A DNA stretch of 34,686 nucleotides, from positions 1-34,686 of the forward strand of contig JBFFNE010000024.1 in the NCBI GenBank assembly GCA_041563315.1. Reading direction: 5' to 3'. Below the pieces are notes generated by a model. It ran no database searches, was not told the DNA's origin, and saw nothing but the letters and a program-made list of their open reading frames with translations. Position numbers and translations under genes: made by a program. Within the stretch, counting starts at the first letter, position 1. Each line of letters starts with the position of its first letter. Shown piece after piece: positions 1 to 7,801 of this stretch. The stretch is from JBFEYJ01 sp041563315 (lineage in GTDB: Bacteria > Pseudomonadota > Gammaproteobacteria > Thiohalomonadales > Thiohalomonadaceae).

Positions 1-1
1 T

Positions 2-535
2 CACCAGGTAGCGCTGGACGACGAGTTCGCGGTAGCGGCGGTAGCCGCGGAACTGAATGTCGAATTCCTGGCTGAAGAGGATGGTGGTATCAAGGTTGTC
101 CTTGAAAAACAGGATGTTAGTAACGAAATCCGCACCGAAGAGGCAGGGAATAATGCCTCGAAAGTGGCGGCGTTGCCGACGGTGCGTGAAGCCTTGTTGC
201 AGCGTCAGCGCGATTTTGCTCAATTACCCGGGCTGATCGCCGATGGCCGCGATATGGGCACGACGGTCTTCCCTCAGGCCGATGTGAAGTTCTTTTTGAC
301 GGCATCGGCACAGGTGCGGGCTGAAAGACGGTATAAGCAGTTGAAAGAAAAGGGGTTCAATGCTAATCTGGTTAATCTGATCGAGGAGATCGAACAGCGT
401 GACGAGCGAGATCGTACACGCAGTGCCTCCCCGCTCAGGCCGGCCGATGATGCCGTTACCATCGACACCTCGACAAAAGGTGTCGAAGAGGTGTTTGCCG
501 AGGTGCTTGCGCATTGCGGTGAGTTCATCGGCTGA
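2..535 (+). CDS. cmk: Cytidylate kinase (CMP/dCMP kinase), 5'-truncated
   Basis: This is the C-terminal part of cytidylate kinase, which phosphorylates CMP and dCMP with ATP in pyrimidine nucleotide salvage and supply. The frame is open from base 2, so the N-terminus with its P-loop lies outside the window; about 177 codons are present. Visible family features are the VAALPTVREALLQRQRDFA helix, the GLIADGRDMGTTVFPQADVKFFLTAS core containing the GRDxGTxVFPxA signature, and the lid segment AERRYKQLKEKGF followed by IEQRDERDRTRSASPLRPADDA. The next gene downstream is rpsA, the classic cmk-rpsA order of gammaproteobacteria, which supports the assignment. An in-frame ATG at 164 is only an internal methionine and not the real start. 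Confidence 0.96.
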   Translation, partial: HQVALDDEFAVAAVAAELNVEFLAEEDGGIKVVLEKQDVSNEIRTEEAGNNASKVAALPTVREALLQRQRDFAQLPGLIADGRDMGTTVFPQADVKFFLTASAQVRAERRYKQLKEKGFNANLVNLIEEIEQRDERDRTRSASPLRPADDAVTIDTSTKGVEEVFAEVLAHCGEFIG

Positions 536-586
536 ACCATGGGGTATATGCCGCTGACGGCACATACAAATTGCAGGAACAACAAC

Positions 587-628
587 CCGCCTTACTGCAG
601 TTCAGGGTAATGCGGCTTTTTCTATTTT
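587..628 (+). terminator. Hairpin plus T-rich tract just upstream of rpsA (attenuator-like)
   Basis: Bases 587-595 and 607-615 pair as a 9-bp stem with one mismatch and an 11-base loop. A T-rich run (616-628) follows immediately. The structure has the form of an intrinsic terminator, yet it ends only 13 bases before the rpsA start codon. It may end cmk transcription or act as a leader structure for rpsA; the role is inferred from form alone. Confidence 0.45.
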
Positions 629-641
629 AGGTTACCAAGCG

Positions 642-2315
642 ATGAGCGAAAGCTTTGCAGAACTTTTTGAAGAGAGCCTGAGCGCCACCCAAATGCGTCC
701 CGGCTCCATTGTCACCGGAATCGTTGTATCTGTCGGCTCCGATATGGTCGTTGTAAATGCCGGACTGAAGTCCGAGGGCATGATCCCGGTCGAGCAATTC
801 CGTAACGAGAGCGGCGAGCTCGAGGTTGCTGTCGGTGATGAGGTCGATGTTGCCCTGGAAGCTGTTGAAGACGGTTTCGGCGCTACCCGCCTCTCCCGCG
901 AGAAGGCCAAGCGTGCCGAGTCCTGGACCCGCCTGGAAAAGGCGCACGATGCAGACGAAACCGTTACCGGTCGGATCATCGACAAGGTCAAGGGTGGCTT
1001 TACTGTCGAACTGCAGGATATCCGTGCCTTCCTGCCCGGCTCCCTGGTCGATGTACGCCCCGTGCGTGACACCGCTTACCTGGAAGGTAAGGATCTCGAA
1101 TTCAAGGTTATCAAGCTCGATCGCAAACGTAACAATGTTGTTGTTTCCCGTCGCGCAGTTGTCGAAACCGAGTCCAGCGAAGAGCGCGAAGCGCTGCTGG
1201 CCAATCTGCAGGATGGCCAGATCGTCAAGGGTATCGTCAAGAACCTGACCGACTACGGCGCCTTCGTTGATTTGGGTGGTATCGATGGTCTGCTGCATAT
1301 CACCGACATGGCCTGGAAGCGCGTTAAGCATCCGAGCGAAATCGTCAATGTCGGTGACGAGATTGATGTCAAGGTGCTCAAGTTTGACCGTGAGCGCAAC
1401 CGTGTTTCCCTCGGCCTCAAGCAGATGGGTGAGGACCCATGGGAAGATATTACCCGTCGTTACCCCGAAGGCACCCGCCTGTTCGGCAAGGTAACCAACC
1501 TGACCGATTACGGCTGCTTCGTAGAGATCGAGGAGGGCGTTGAAGGTCTGGTTCACGTTTCCGAAATGGACTGGACCAATAAAAATATCCATCCTTCCAA
1601 AGTCGTTCAACTGGGTGACGAAGTGGAAGTTATGGTGCTGGATATCGATGCCGAGCGTCGTCGCATCTCCCTGGGTATGAAGCAGTGCCAAGCCAACCCC
1701 TGGGAAGAGTTTGCCACCACCCACAACAAGGGTGACAAGGTCTCCGGCAATATCAAGTCCATTACCGACTTCGGTATCTTCATTGGTCTGGACGGTGGTA
1801 TTGACGGTCTGGTTCACCTGTCCGATATCTCCTGGAACGAAGCGGGTGAAGAGGCTGTTCACACCTTCAAGAAGGGGGATGAAGTTGAGGCTGTCATTCT
1901 GGCCATCGACCCCGAGCGTGAGCGTATCTCTCTGGGTATCAAGCAGATGGAACAGGATCCGGTTTCTGATTTCGTCGGGGCACACCAGAAGGGCAGTATC
2001 GTTACTGGTACTGTGCGTGAAGTCGACGCGAAAGGTGCTGTTATCGAGCTGTCAGATGGCGTCGAAGGTTATCTGCGTGCTTCCGAGCTTTCCCGCGACC
2101 GTGTGGAAGATGCCCGTAGCTTGTTGAAAGAGGGTGAGGAGGTCGAGGCCAAGTTCATTGGTGTTGACCGTAAAAACCGTACCATCAATCTTTCCATCAA
2201 GGCGAAGGACAGCGATGAGGAGCATGAAGCTGTTCAGGACTACAGGCGCTCTGCACCGGTGAACCCAACCCTGGGTGATCTGCTCAAGGAGCAGATGGAA
2301 AATCAGGACGACTAA
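642..2315 (+). CDS. rpsA: 30S ribosomal protein S1
   Basis: Ribosomal protein S1 binds mRNA on the 30S subunit and helps start translation of structured or weak leaders. The product is 557 residues, the usual length in gammaproteobacteria, and opens MSESFAELFEESL. It carries six S1/OB-fold repeats (roughly 21-87, 105-171, 192-260, 277-347, 364-434 and 451-520), seen in recurring patterns such as NLTDYGAFVDLGGIDGLLH and VKVLKFDRERNRVSLGLKQM. It ends with the acidic tail LLKEQMENQDD. It lies between cmk and ihfB as in E. coli. No strong Shine-Dalgarno sequence precedes the ATG, which fits the known self-regulated rpsA leader of E. coli; the hairpin at 587-628 may contribute. Confidence 0.99.
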   Translation: MSESFAELFEESLSATQMRPGSIVTGIVVSVGSDMVVVNAGLKSEGMIPVEQFRNESGELEVAVGDEVDVALEAVEDGFGATRLSREKAKRAESWTRLEKAHDADETVTGRIIDKVKGGFTVELQDIRAFLPGSLVDVRPVRDTAYLEGKDLEFKVIKLDRKRNNVVVSRRAVVETESSEEREALLANLQDGQIVKGIVKNLTDYGAFVDLGGIDGLLHITDMAWKRVKHPSEIVNVGDEIDVKVLKFDRERNRVSLGLKQMGEDPWEDITRRYPEGTRLFGKVTNLTDYGCFVEIEEGVEGLVHVSEMDWTNKNIHPSKVVQLGDEVEVMVLDIDAERRRISLGMKQCQANPWEEFATTHNKGDKVSGNIKSITDFGIFIGLDGGIDGLVHLSDISWNEAGEEAVHTFKKGDEVEAVILAIDPERERISLGIKQMEQDPVSDFVGAHQKGSIVTGTVREVDAKGAVIELSDGVEGYLRASELSRDRVEDARSLLKEGEEVEAKFIGVDRKNRTINLSIKAKDSDEEHEAVQDYRRSAPVNPTLGDLLKEQMENQDD

Positions 2316-2323
2316 TATCGTAT

Positions 2324-2348
2324 CGGGACTCGCCGGTGGCGAGTCCCG
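2324..2348 (+). terminator. Perfect 11-bp hairpin between rpsA and ihfB
   Basis: Bases 2324-2334 and 2338-2348 are exact reverse complements (arm cgggactcgcc) with a 3-base loop, starting 9 bases after the rpsA stop codon. No T-run follows, so it is a poor intrinsic terminator. It more likely protects the rpsA 3' end or partly lowers read-through into ihfB. Confidence 0.6.
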
Positions 2349-2369
2349 CCTACGCTTTCAGGAAGCGCC

Positions 2370-2687
2370 ATGACAAAATCAGAATTAATTGAAATACTCT
2401 CGCGCAAACAATCACAATTGGCATACAAAGATGTAGAGCTTGCGGTGAAGACTATTCTTGAGACCATGGGGAACGCTCTGGCCACTGGCGAGAGGATCGA
2501 AATACGTGGTTTTGGTAGTTTCTCCCTTCATTATCGCCCACCCCGTATGGGGCGTAATCCCAAGACCGGAGAATCCGTTGCACTGGGTTCCAAATATGTT
2601 CCGCATTTTAAACCGGGAAAGGAGCTGCGTGAGCGTGTTAATGATGGTCTAATGCAAGGAAACGAGATTCAGCAGGAAACCGCCTGA
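2370..2687 (+). CDS. ihfB: Integration host factor subunit beta
   Basis: IHF-beta pairs with IHF-alpha to bend DNA sharply at specific sites, acting in replication, recombination, phage integration and sigma-54 transcription. The 105-residue product starts MTKSELIEILSRKQ, has the HU/IHF dimer core with GERIEIRGFGSFSLHYR at about residues 40-56, and the DNA-intercalating arm GRNPKTGESV with its conserved proline. The C-terminal KYVPHFKPGKELRERVN is typical of the beta subunit. A GGAAG ribosome-binding sequence precedes the ATG. Its place right after rpsA is the standard location for ihfB rather than hupB. This is the ordinary soluble HU/IHF protein of the window, to compare with the unusual pair at 24418-26353. 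Confidence 0.97.
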   Translation: MTKSELIEILSRKQSQLAYKDVELAVKTILETMGNALATGERIEIRGFGSFSLHYRPPRMGRNPKTGESVALGSKYVPHFKPGKELRERVNDGLMQGNEIQQETA

Positions 2688-2812
2688 ATCCGTGTGATAC
2701 ATGGCCGCATTGCCACAATGCTGCCGTTTGCTGTTTTCCGACACTCTAATTCTGTCGTTAGTTGCTTCACTGATTCCCAGCCATATCACGGAACTGATAT
2801 AGTGGAGTCGAT

Positions 2813-3106
2813 ATGAAACGTCTAGTCATCATTCTTTTTCTTCTGCTGATCGCGCTGATCGGTGCAAGCATGGCTTCTCTCAATGCCGGCGAAGTCACTT
2901 TCGATTATTATTTTTCCAGTATTACATTGCCTTTGGCCGTACTGATCTTCATTGTACTTTCTATCGGTGCATTGGCGGGCTTGCTGTTGAGTTTCGGCTT
3001 CGTTCTAACGATTCGCCATGATCGAGCACAGCTCCGCAAGCGATTGAAACTGTGTGAACAGGAAATAAAAAATCTGCGTGAGATGCCAATAAAAGGGCCG
3101 TATTGA
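2813..3106 (+). CDS. lapA: Lipopolysaccharide assembly protein A (DUF1049)
   Basis: LapA is a small inner-membrane protein that works with LapB in controlling lipopolysaccharide synthesis. The 97-residue product has two hydrophobic segments, about residues 3-23 (VIILFLLLIALIGASMASL) and 40-65 (LAVLIFIVLSIGALAGLLLSFGF), followed by a basic helical cytoplasmic tail, which is the DUF1049 layout. The lapB start codon follows after one base, so the two are almost certainly co-translated. The gap of 125 bases from ihfB could hold its own promoter, but none is clear by eye. GTGGAG lies just ahead of the ATG. Confidence 0.93.
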   Translation: MKRLVIILFLLLIALIGASMASLNAGEVTFDYYFSSITLPLAVLIFIVLSIGALAGLLLSFGFVLTIRHDRAQLRKRLKLCEQEIKNLREMPIKGPY

Positions 3107-3107
3107 T

Positions 3108-4280
3108 ATGGCTGTGGAGCTGTTGTTTATGCTGCTTCCTGTTGCGGCCTTATCCGGTTGGTTTATTGGGCGCAGCAAATTTAGACCCAGACAACATCTT
3201 TCAGACTGTCCTCCCTTGTCTCGTGAGCTCTTTCAGGGGCTTAATTTCATCCTTAATGAACAACCGGATGAGGCATTAGAGGTCTTCATCCGCATGTCTC
3301 AGCTTGATAACGAGACCGTTGATATCCAGTTTGCACTCGCGAGTCTATTTGTGCGACGTGGTGAGGTAGACCGAGCGATTCGTATCCATCAGAACCTCAT
3401 CGCTCGCCCGGCTTTGGCACGTTCTCACCGTAATCGGGCATTGTATGAGCTTGCTCTGGACTATATGCGTGCCGGTTTGCTGGATCGTGCCGAAAGTCTG
3501 TTTCAAGACCTGGCAAATAATCCTGATTATGGGAAATACAGCAAGCGTCAGCTCCTTGAGATCTTTCAGCAGGAAAAAGAGTGGCAAAAGGCCGTTGAGG
3601 TAGCGTGCAAACTCTCCTCTGTGAATGGTATGGATGTAGCGCCGATGATCGCTCATTATTACTGTGAATTAGCGGAACTGGCGTTGAAACATGGTGATAA
3701 CGCAGAAGCGAAAAAACTGATTAAACGCGCCTTTAAGGAAGATAAAAACTGTGTTCGTGCAAGCCTTCTTGAGGCGGATATTGCAATTAAAAACCAGCAG
3801 CCGGATTACGCGACCCGCGCGTTTAAAAAGATAGAGCAGCAAGATGCGGATTATCTCCCTTTGGCCATTGAACCGTTGCAGCACAGTTATGAGTTGCAGG
3901 GGAAAATGGCGGATTTCGTCCAGTACTTGCGTGGTCTGGTTGAAAAGCGTGAGAGTATTTCCCTCGTGCTTGCTCTTGCACAGCAGTTGCATACCCGTGG
4001 CGAGGAGCAGCAAGCTATTACCCTGCTTAAAAGCTACCTGCAGCGGCGTCCTTCATTGCGTGCACTGGAGTACCTCCTTGAATTGCGAGTCAACCATATT
4101 CAGGGTGAGCAGCAGGGTGAAGTCACCCTTGTCAGGGATATAATAGGGAAACTGCTGTCGGCAAAGCCGGTTTATCGTTGTAACAACTGTGGTTTTAATT
4201 CCAAAAGCATGCATTGGCACTGTCCAAGCTGTAAGCACTGGAACACTGTAAAACCGATCCATGGTATTGAAGGTGAATAA
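3108..4280 (+). CDS. lapB: Lipopolysaccharide assembly protein B, TPR protein with C-terminal metal site
   Basis: LapB (YciM) adjusts the level of LpxC, the committed enzyme of lipid A synthesis, by helping FtsH degrade it. The 390-residue product fits the family: an N-terminal membrane anchor (about residues 2-20), a long run of tetratricopeptide helices (about 45-340, for example ALASLFVRRGEVDRAIRIHQ), and a C-terminal rubredoxin-like knuckle with Cys358, Cys361, Cys372 and Cys375. All four metal-binding cysteines are present. The gene follows lapA after a one-base gap and precedes pyrF by 20 bases, the same lapA-lapB-pyrF order as in E. coli. Confidence 0.96.
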   Translation: MAVELLFMLLPVAALSGWFIGRSKFRPRQHLSDCPPLSRELFQGLNFILNEQPDEALEVFIRMSQLDNETVDIQFALASLFVRRGEVDRAIRIHQNLIARPALARSHRNRALYELALDYMRAGLLDRAESLFQDLANNPDYGKYSKRQLLEIFQQEKEWQKAVEVACKLSSVNGMDVAPMIAHYYCELAELALKHGDNAEAKKLIKRAFKEDKNCVRASLLEADIAIKNQQPDYATRAFKKIEQQDADYLPLAIEPLQHSYELQGKMADFVQYLRGLVEKRESISLVLALAQQLHTRGEEQQAITLLKSYLQRRPSLRALEYLLELRVNHIQGEQQGEVTLVRDIIGKLLSAKPVYRCNNCGFNSKSMHWHCPSCKHWNTVKPIHGIEGE

Positions 4281-4300
4281 ACCTGGTTTAACTGGATTAC

Positions 4301-5014
4301 ATGATGACAAATTCGATAACGAATAACTCCCGAATCATTGTTGCACTTGACTTCGAACAAGAAACTGATGCGCTTGCTCTTGTTGAGCGGCTCGAGCCGT
4401 CACGCTGTCGTCTTAAAGTGGGTAAGGAGATGTTCACTCGTTGTGGACCACCGCTGGTCGAGAAGCTGGTGACCCGGGGCTATGATGTCTTTCTGGACCT
4501 GAAGTTTCACGATATCCCCAATACGGTTGCCGGTGCCTGTCGCTCTGCTGCAGACCTGGGTGTATGGATGGTCAATGTGCATGCACTTGGGGGAAAGCGG
4601 ATGATGGAGGCGGCTCGGGAAGCCTTGGAGAAAAGCAGCAACCGGCCACAGCTTATTGCTGTCACTATTCTCACAAGCATGGGGGAAAAGGATATCGCGC
4701 AGATTGGTCTCACTGGCACACCGGCAGATAATGTCAAACGGTTGGCTCTGCTCTCACAGGAGGCTGGGCTGGACGGGGTGGTTTGTTCTCCCAGGGAAGT
4801 GGAGATGTTGCGTGAGACTATCACGACTGATTTTCAACTGGTGACACCGGGCATCCGTCCGTCTTGGGCGAAAAAGGGGGATCAGACGCGTATTACAACT
4901 CCCTCCGATGCGGTTCGCCTGGGTTCTGATTACCTGGTTATCGGTAGACCGATCACTGCAGCCGATGAACCATTACAGGCACTGGTCAGGATTGAGGATG
5001 AGCTGCCGCATTGA
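4301..5014 (+). CDS. pyrF: Orotidine 5'-phosphate decarboxylase
   Basis: PyrF converts orotidine monophosphate to UMP, the last step of de novo pyrimidine synthesis. The 237-residue TIM-barrel product contains the catalytic charged network in DLKFHDIPNTV (Asp66, Lys68, Asp71) and the phosphate-binding end TPGIRPSW followed by GSDYLVIGRPIT. Two ATG codons lie in tandem at the start; the first is used here. It follows lapB closely and is probably in the same transcript. Confidence 0.98.
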   Translation: MMTNSITNNSRIIVALDFEQETDALALVERLEPSRCRLKVGKEMFTRCGPPLVEKLVTRGYDVFLDLKFHDIPNTVAGACRSAADLGVWMVNVHALGGKRMMEAAREALEKSSNRPQLIAVTILTSMGEKDIAQIGLTGTPADNVKRLALLSQEAGLDGVVCSPREVEMLRETITTDFQLVTPGIRPSWAKKGDQTRITTPSDAVRLGSDYLVIGRPITAADEPLQALVRIEDELPH

Positions 5015-5153
5015 GTGCTTTTTCGTTAAATTCCTACAATAAATGGGGAAATTTCTTACAGCTGCAGCATTGCCCTTGTGGAAAATGTGAGTTCTACTGG
5101 GAGCGCCTGTCAAGGCAGATGGATTTATTCTTCATGTACAAGGAGTACATCTC

Positions 5154-5426
5154 ATGAAAAACGTTATTCGGCTGTTTACGTTGACCCTTTTCCTCATGTT
5201 TTCAACCCTCGCGAGTGCGGCTGTGGTGAATATCAACACTGCTGACGCCCAGACAATGGCAGAAAATATACTGGGTGTCGGGATCAAGCGGGCACAGGCC
5301 ATAATCAATTTCCGCGAGGAGCATGGGCCATTTAAATCGGTAGATGAATTGACTCAGATTAAAGGCATTGGCCTGAAACTGGTGGAGAAAAATCGTGCCA
5401 ACTTGCGCGTGGATGAGAAGAAATAG
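5154..5426 (+). CDS. ComEA-family helix-hairpin-helix protein, exported
   Basis: A 90-residue protein with a signal peptide (basic start MKNVIRLF, then a hydrophobic stretch ending ASA at about 20-22) followed by the helix-hairpin-helix module VVNINTADAQTMAENILGVGIKRAQAII and DELTQIKGIGLKLVEKN. ComEA-type proteins bind incoming double-stranded DNA in the periplasm during natural transformation, but short stand-alone copies like this are widespread and most are untested. A strong AAGGAG ribosome-binding site lies 11 bases before the ATG. An intrinsic terminator follows the gene. DNA uptake is therefore a family-based suggestion only. Confidence 0.9.
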   Translation: MKNVIRLFTLTLFLMFSTLASAAVVNINTADAQTMAENILGVGIKRAQAIINFREEHGPFKSVDELTQIKGIGLKLVEKNRANLRVDEKK

Positions 5427-5446
5427 ATTGAGCTGGTGGGTATTGG

Positions 5447-5477
5447 AAAGACCGCCTTATGGCGGTCTTTTTCGTTT
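5447..5477 (+). terminator. Intrinsic terminator after the comEA-like gene
   Basis: A perfect 10-bp stem (5447-5456 with 5461-5470, arm aaagaccgcc) with loop ttat is followed by TTCGTTT. It starts 20 bases after the stop codon and closes the leftmost plus-strand block. Confidence 0.92.
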
Positions 5478-5531
5478 CAATCTACACGAGTGAAGCTGAA
5501 TGACTCGTACCTCTGCTGACTCATATGCACA

Positions 5532-5554
5532 CCCCCGTAGTACGATTCCGGGGG
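5532..5554 (-). terminator. GC-only hairpin downstream of hflD, possible weak terminator
   Basis: The bases cccccg (5532-5537) and cggggg (5549-5554) can pair around an 11-base loop just past the 3' end of the minus-strand hflD gene. No T-run follows on the minus strand, so termination here is uncertain. Confidence 0.3.
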
Positions 5555-5558
5555 GGAT

Positions 5559-6176
5559 TCAGGCCATGAGTTGTCTGGCACTATTCATCAGCGTTTTGCG
5601 TTGAAAAAGTAGTTGCCATTGACGGCCGCCACTCTGTCGCCACAACACTGCCGAACGAATCCCTGCCAGCAAGAGCGCCCGCACCCGGTTGGCATTCTCC
5701 GGGTTTTGCAGGTGGTTGTTCTCTCCACTCACCATGATGCGCGGTGACAGTGTACTGATGGTTTGTGAATAGATGTCGGCAATGCGGGCCACAACATTGC
5801 TGTGGGTGAGCCCAAAGTGCTTGATTTGGTGGGCTGCCCCGTCGAGTCCATCGGTGATTTGCTTGAGTATGACCGGCTGCCTGTTCAGTTTCCGCTCCAA
5901 CTGGAGCAGGTTGATGGCATAACGCATGATGTAGATATTACGTTGCTCCTCATCGCCCTGAAGTTGTTCACTGAGTGTTTGCAGCCCACGTTTGATCTCA
6001 AAACGGGAACCGTAGACGGCTTCTGTGGTGGGCGGTGAGATTTCAAACAGGCTACCCAGGCAGGTTTCGAATTCGGACTGTGACAGCCTGCCGTGCTTGG
6101 CGACCTGGTCGACCAGCCAGGCGGCCTGGAATACCCCGCCAAGGGCCATGGTTCGGTCTGTCAATGTTTTGCTCAT
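5559..6176 (-). CDS. hflD: High frequency lysogenization protein HflD homolog
   Basis: HflD is a small helical protein at the inner membrane; in E. coli it binds phage lambda CII and lowers lysogeny, and its normal cell role is unclear. The family signature is the N-terminal ALGGVFQAAWLVDQVAKHG, followed by FETCLGSLFEI and LERKLNRQPVILKQITDGL. I chose the ATG at 6176 (205 residues) because homologs begin only a few residues before ALGGVFQAA. A longer frame from a TTG at 6212, overlapping the mnmA stop codon, would add 12 residues. It is last in the minus-strand run rluE-nudJ-mnmA-hflD, and mnmA-hflD is a conserved pair. Confidence 0.94.
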   Translation of the reverse strand: MSKTLTDRTMALGGVFQAAWLVDQVAKHGRLSQSEFETCLGSLFEISPPTTEAVYGSRFEIKRGLQTLSEQLQGDEEQRNIYIMRYAINLLQLERKLNRQPVILKQITDGLDGAAHQIKHFGLTHSNVVARIADIYSQTISTLSPRIMVSGENNHLQNPENANRVRALLLAGIRSAVLWRQSGGRQWQLLFQRKTLMNSARQLMA

Positions 6177-6208
6177 ATTATCAAAGATGGTGGGTTGCGT
6201 AATCGTAT

Positions 6209-7306
6209 TCAAGAGGTCGATTCGATAATCCCGCCGCCGAGGCAGATTTCGCCGTCGTAAAACACCACCGACTGTCCCGGCGTCACCGCACGTTGCGGCT
6301 GTTTGAAATCGACTTCACAGCTGTCGGTATCAAGCCGTGTGATGGTACAGGCCTGATCTGCCTGGCGGTAGCGGGTTTTGGCCCGGCAGGAAAACGGTGC
6401 TGATGGGCCTTCGCCATCGACCCAGCTCAGTTGTGCAGCATGCAGCCGTTGGCTGAACAAGAGAGGGTGGTCATGTCCCTGCGCGGCGAGCAGCACATTG
6501 TTCTCCATGTCCTTGCCGACGACATACCAAGGGTCGTCATTGGCGCCGGTAACACCGCCGATGCCGAGGCCCTGACGTTGTCCCAGTGTGTAGTACATCA
6601 ACCCGCTGTGATGGCCGATTACCTGTCCTTCGGGAGTACGGATCTCACCGGGCTGAGCTGGCAGGTAGCGGCTGAGAAATTCGCGAAAATCACGCTCGCC
6701 GATAAAGCAGATCCCAGTGCTGTCCTTTTTATTGTAGGTCACCAGCTGGTGTTGTTCGGCAATGCGTCTGACCTCGGGCTTTTCCAGCTCACCGACCGGG
6801 AACAGGGTCCGGGAGAGCTGGTACTGTCCCAGGGTGTAGAGGAAATAGCTTTGGTCCTTGCCGGTATCCAGGCCCTTGAGCAGGTGATACTTGCCGTCCT
6901 GGTATGCGACGCGGGCATAGTGACCAGTGGCAATGCGATCGGCACCGAGGCTCAGTGCGTGCTCGAGAAAGGCCTTGAACTTGATTTCACGATTACAGAG
7001 GATATCGGGATTCGGGGTACGACCCGCTTCGTATTCGCTGAGAAAGTAACTGAAGACCCGGTCCCAATATTCGGCGGAGAAATTGACTGCATGCAATGTG
7101 AGGCCGAGTGTGTCGCTGACACTTTTGGCATCGGCAAGGTCTTCGGCGGCACTGCAATACCCCTCTTTGTCATCCTCTTCCCAGTTCTTCATGAACATCC
7201 CTTCGACCTTGTAGCCTTGCTGTTGCAGCAGCACCGCAGCCACCGAGGAGTCGACGCCGCCGGAGAGGCCGACAATAACGTGTTGGGGGGCGGAGGAAAG
7301 ATTCAT
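6209..7306 (-). CDS. mnmA: tRNA-specific 2-thiouridylase
   Basis: MnmA adds sulfur to uridine 34 of the tRNAs for Lys, Glu and Gln, using persulfide sulfur relayed by TusE. The 365-residue protein has the ATP-pyrophosphatase P-loop GLSGGVDSS (residues 13-21) and both catalytic cysteines: Cys104 in NPDILCNREIKF and Cys200 in STGICFIGERDF. The C-terminal half contains the RNA-binding barrel (TLGQRQGLGIGG and onward). It lies 18 bases after nudJ and just ahead of hflD, the same order as in E. coli. The long open frame on the opposite strand here is a shadow of this gene. Confidence 0.98.
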   Translation of the reverse strand: MNLSSAPQHVIVGLSGGVDSSVAAVLLQQQGYKVEGMFMKNWEEDDKEGYCSAAEDLADAKSVSDTLGLTLHAVNFSAEYWDRVFSYFLSEYEAGRTPNPDILCNREIKFKAFLEHALSLGADRIATGHYARVAYQDGKYHLLKGLDTGKDQSYFLYTLGQYQLSRTLFPVGELEKPEVRRIAEQHQLVTYNKKDSTGICFIGERDFREFLSRYLPAQPGEIRTPEGQVIGHHSGLMYYTLGQRQGLGIGGVTGANDDPWYVVGKDMENNVLLAAQGHDHPLLFSQRLHAAQLSWVDGEGPSAPFSCRAKTRYRQADQACTITRLDTDSCEVDFKQPQRAVTPGQSVVFYDGEICLGGGIIESTS

Positions 7307-7324
7307 GATTTGCAGATACGGAGT

Positions 7325-7777
7325 TCAGGTCAGCTCATTGACAAGATCGAGAGGATGGCGTTGTGCAGCAAGATAATCATCAATGCAGCGCATCACCAGC
7401 GGACTGCGGAGTTGTTCCGTGTTTTCTTGCAGTTCGGCATAACTCAACCAGTGAGTGGTGATTATATCGGCATCGAGGGAAATGTCACGGTCGCGGGCAG
7501 AGCCCTGGCCGCAATAAGCGATGCGCAGATAGGTGACTTGATTCAGTGGGCTACGCCAGCGATAGACACCGACAATGGCTTCGGGCACGAAGTGGCGTCC
7601 GGTTTCCTCCAGGGTTTCGCGAATCGCCGCCTCAGCGAGTGATTCGTTTTCCTCCACATGGCCCGCCGGCTGATTAAGCACAATACGACCATCGTCGTTT
7701 TCCTCGACCATTAGAAACCGACCCTCACACTCAATGATGGCCGCCACGGTCAGGTGCGGTGTCCAGATGGCGCTCAT
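7325..7777 (-). CDS. nudJ: NUDIX hydrolase, phosphatase NudJ-like
   Basis: A 150-residue NUDIX hydrolase. The NUDIX box is complete in GHVEENESLAEAAIRETLEETG (about residues 39-60), with the RExxEE metal-binding core. Sequence and position match NudJ (YmfB), which in E. coli removes phosphate from thiamine pyrophosphate precursors and from nucleoside di- and triphosphates; the shared NQPAGH motif and the end segment LRSPLV support this. It sits between rluE and mnmA, as nudJ does in E. coli. The true substrate in this organism cannot be read from sequence. Confidence 0.93.
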   Translation of the reverse strand: MSAIWTPHLTVAAIIECEGRFLMVEENDDGRIVLNQPAGHVEENESLAEAAIRETLEETGRHFVPEAIVGVYRWRSPLNQVTYLRIAYCGQGSARDRDISLDADIITTHWLSYAELQENTEQLRSPLVMRCIDDYLAAQRHPLDLVNELT

Positions 7778-7801
7778 TATCTGGTTTCCTCCCTGGTATA
7801 A

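Noticed and set aside
627..1985. Long minus-strand open frame (452 codons) over rpsA
   Set aside because: It is antisense to ribosomal protein S1, and its translation has no recognisable family; it follows from the codon use of rpsA.
6431..7642. Plus-strand open frame of 403 codons over mnmA and nudJ
   Set aside because: It is a shadow of two well-supported minus-strand genes and crosses both of them and the gap between.
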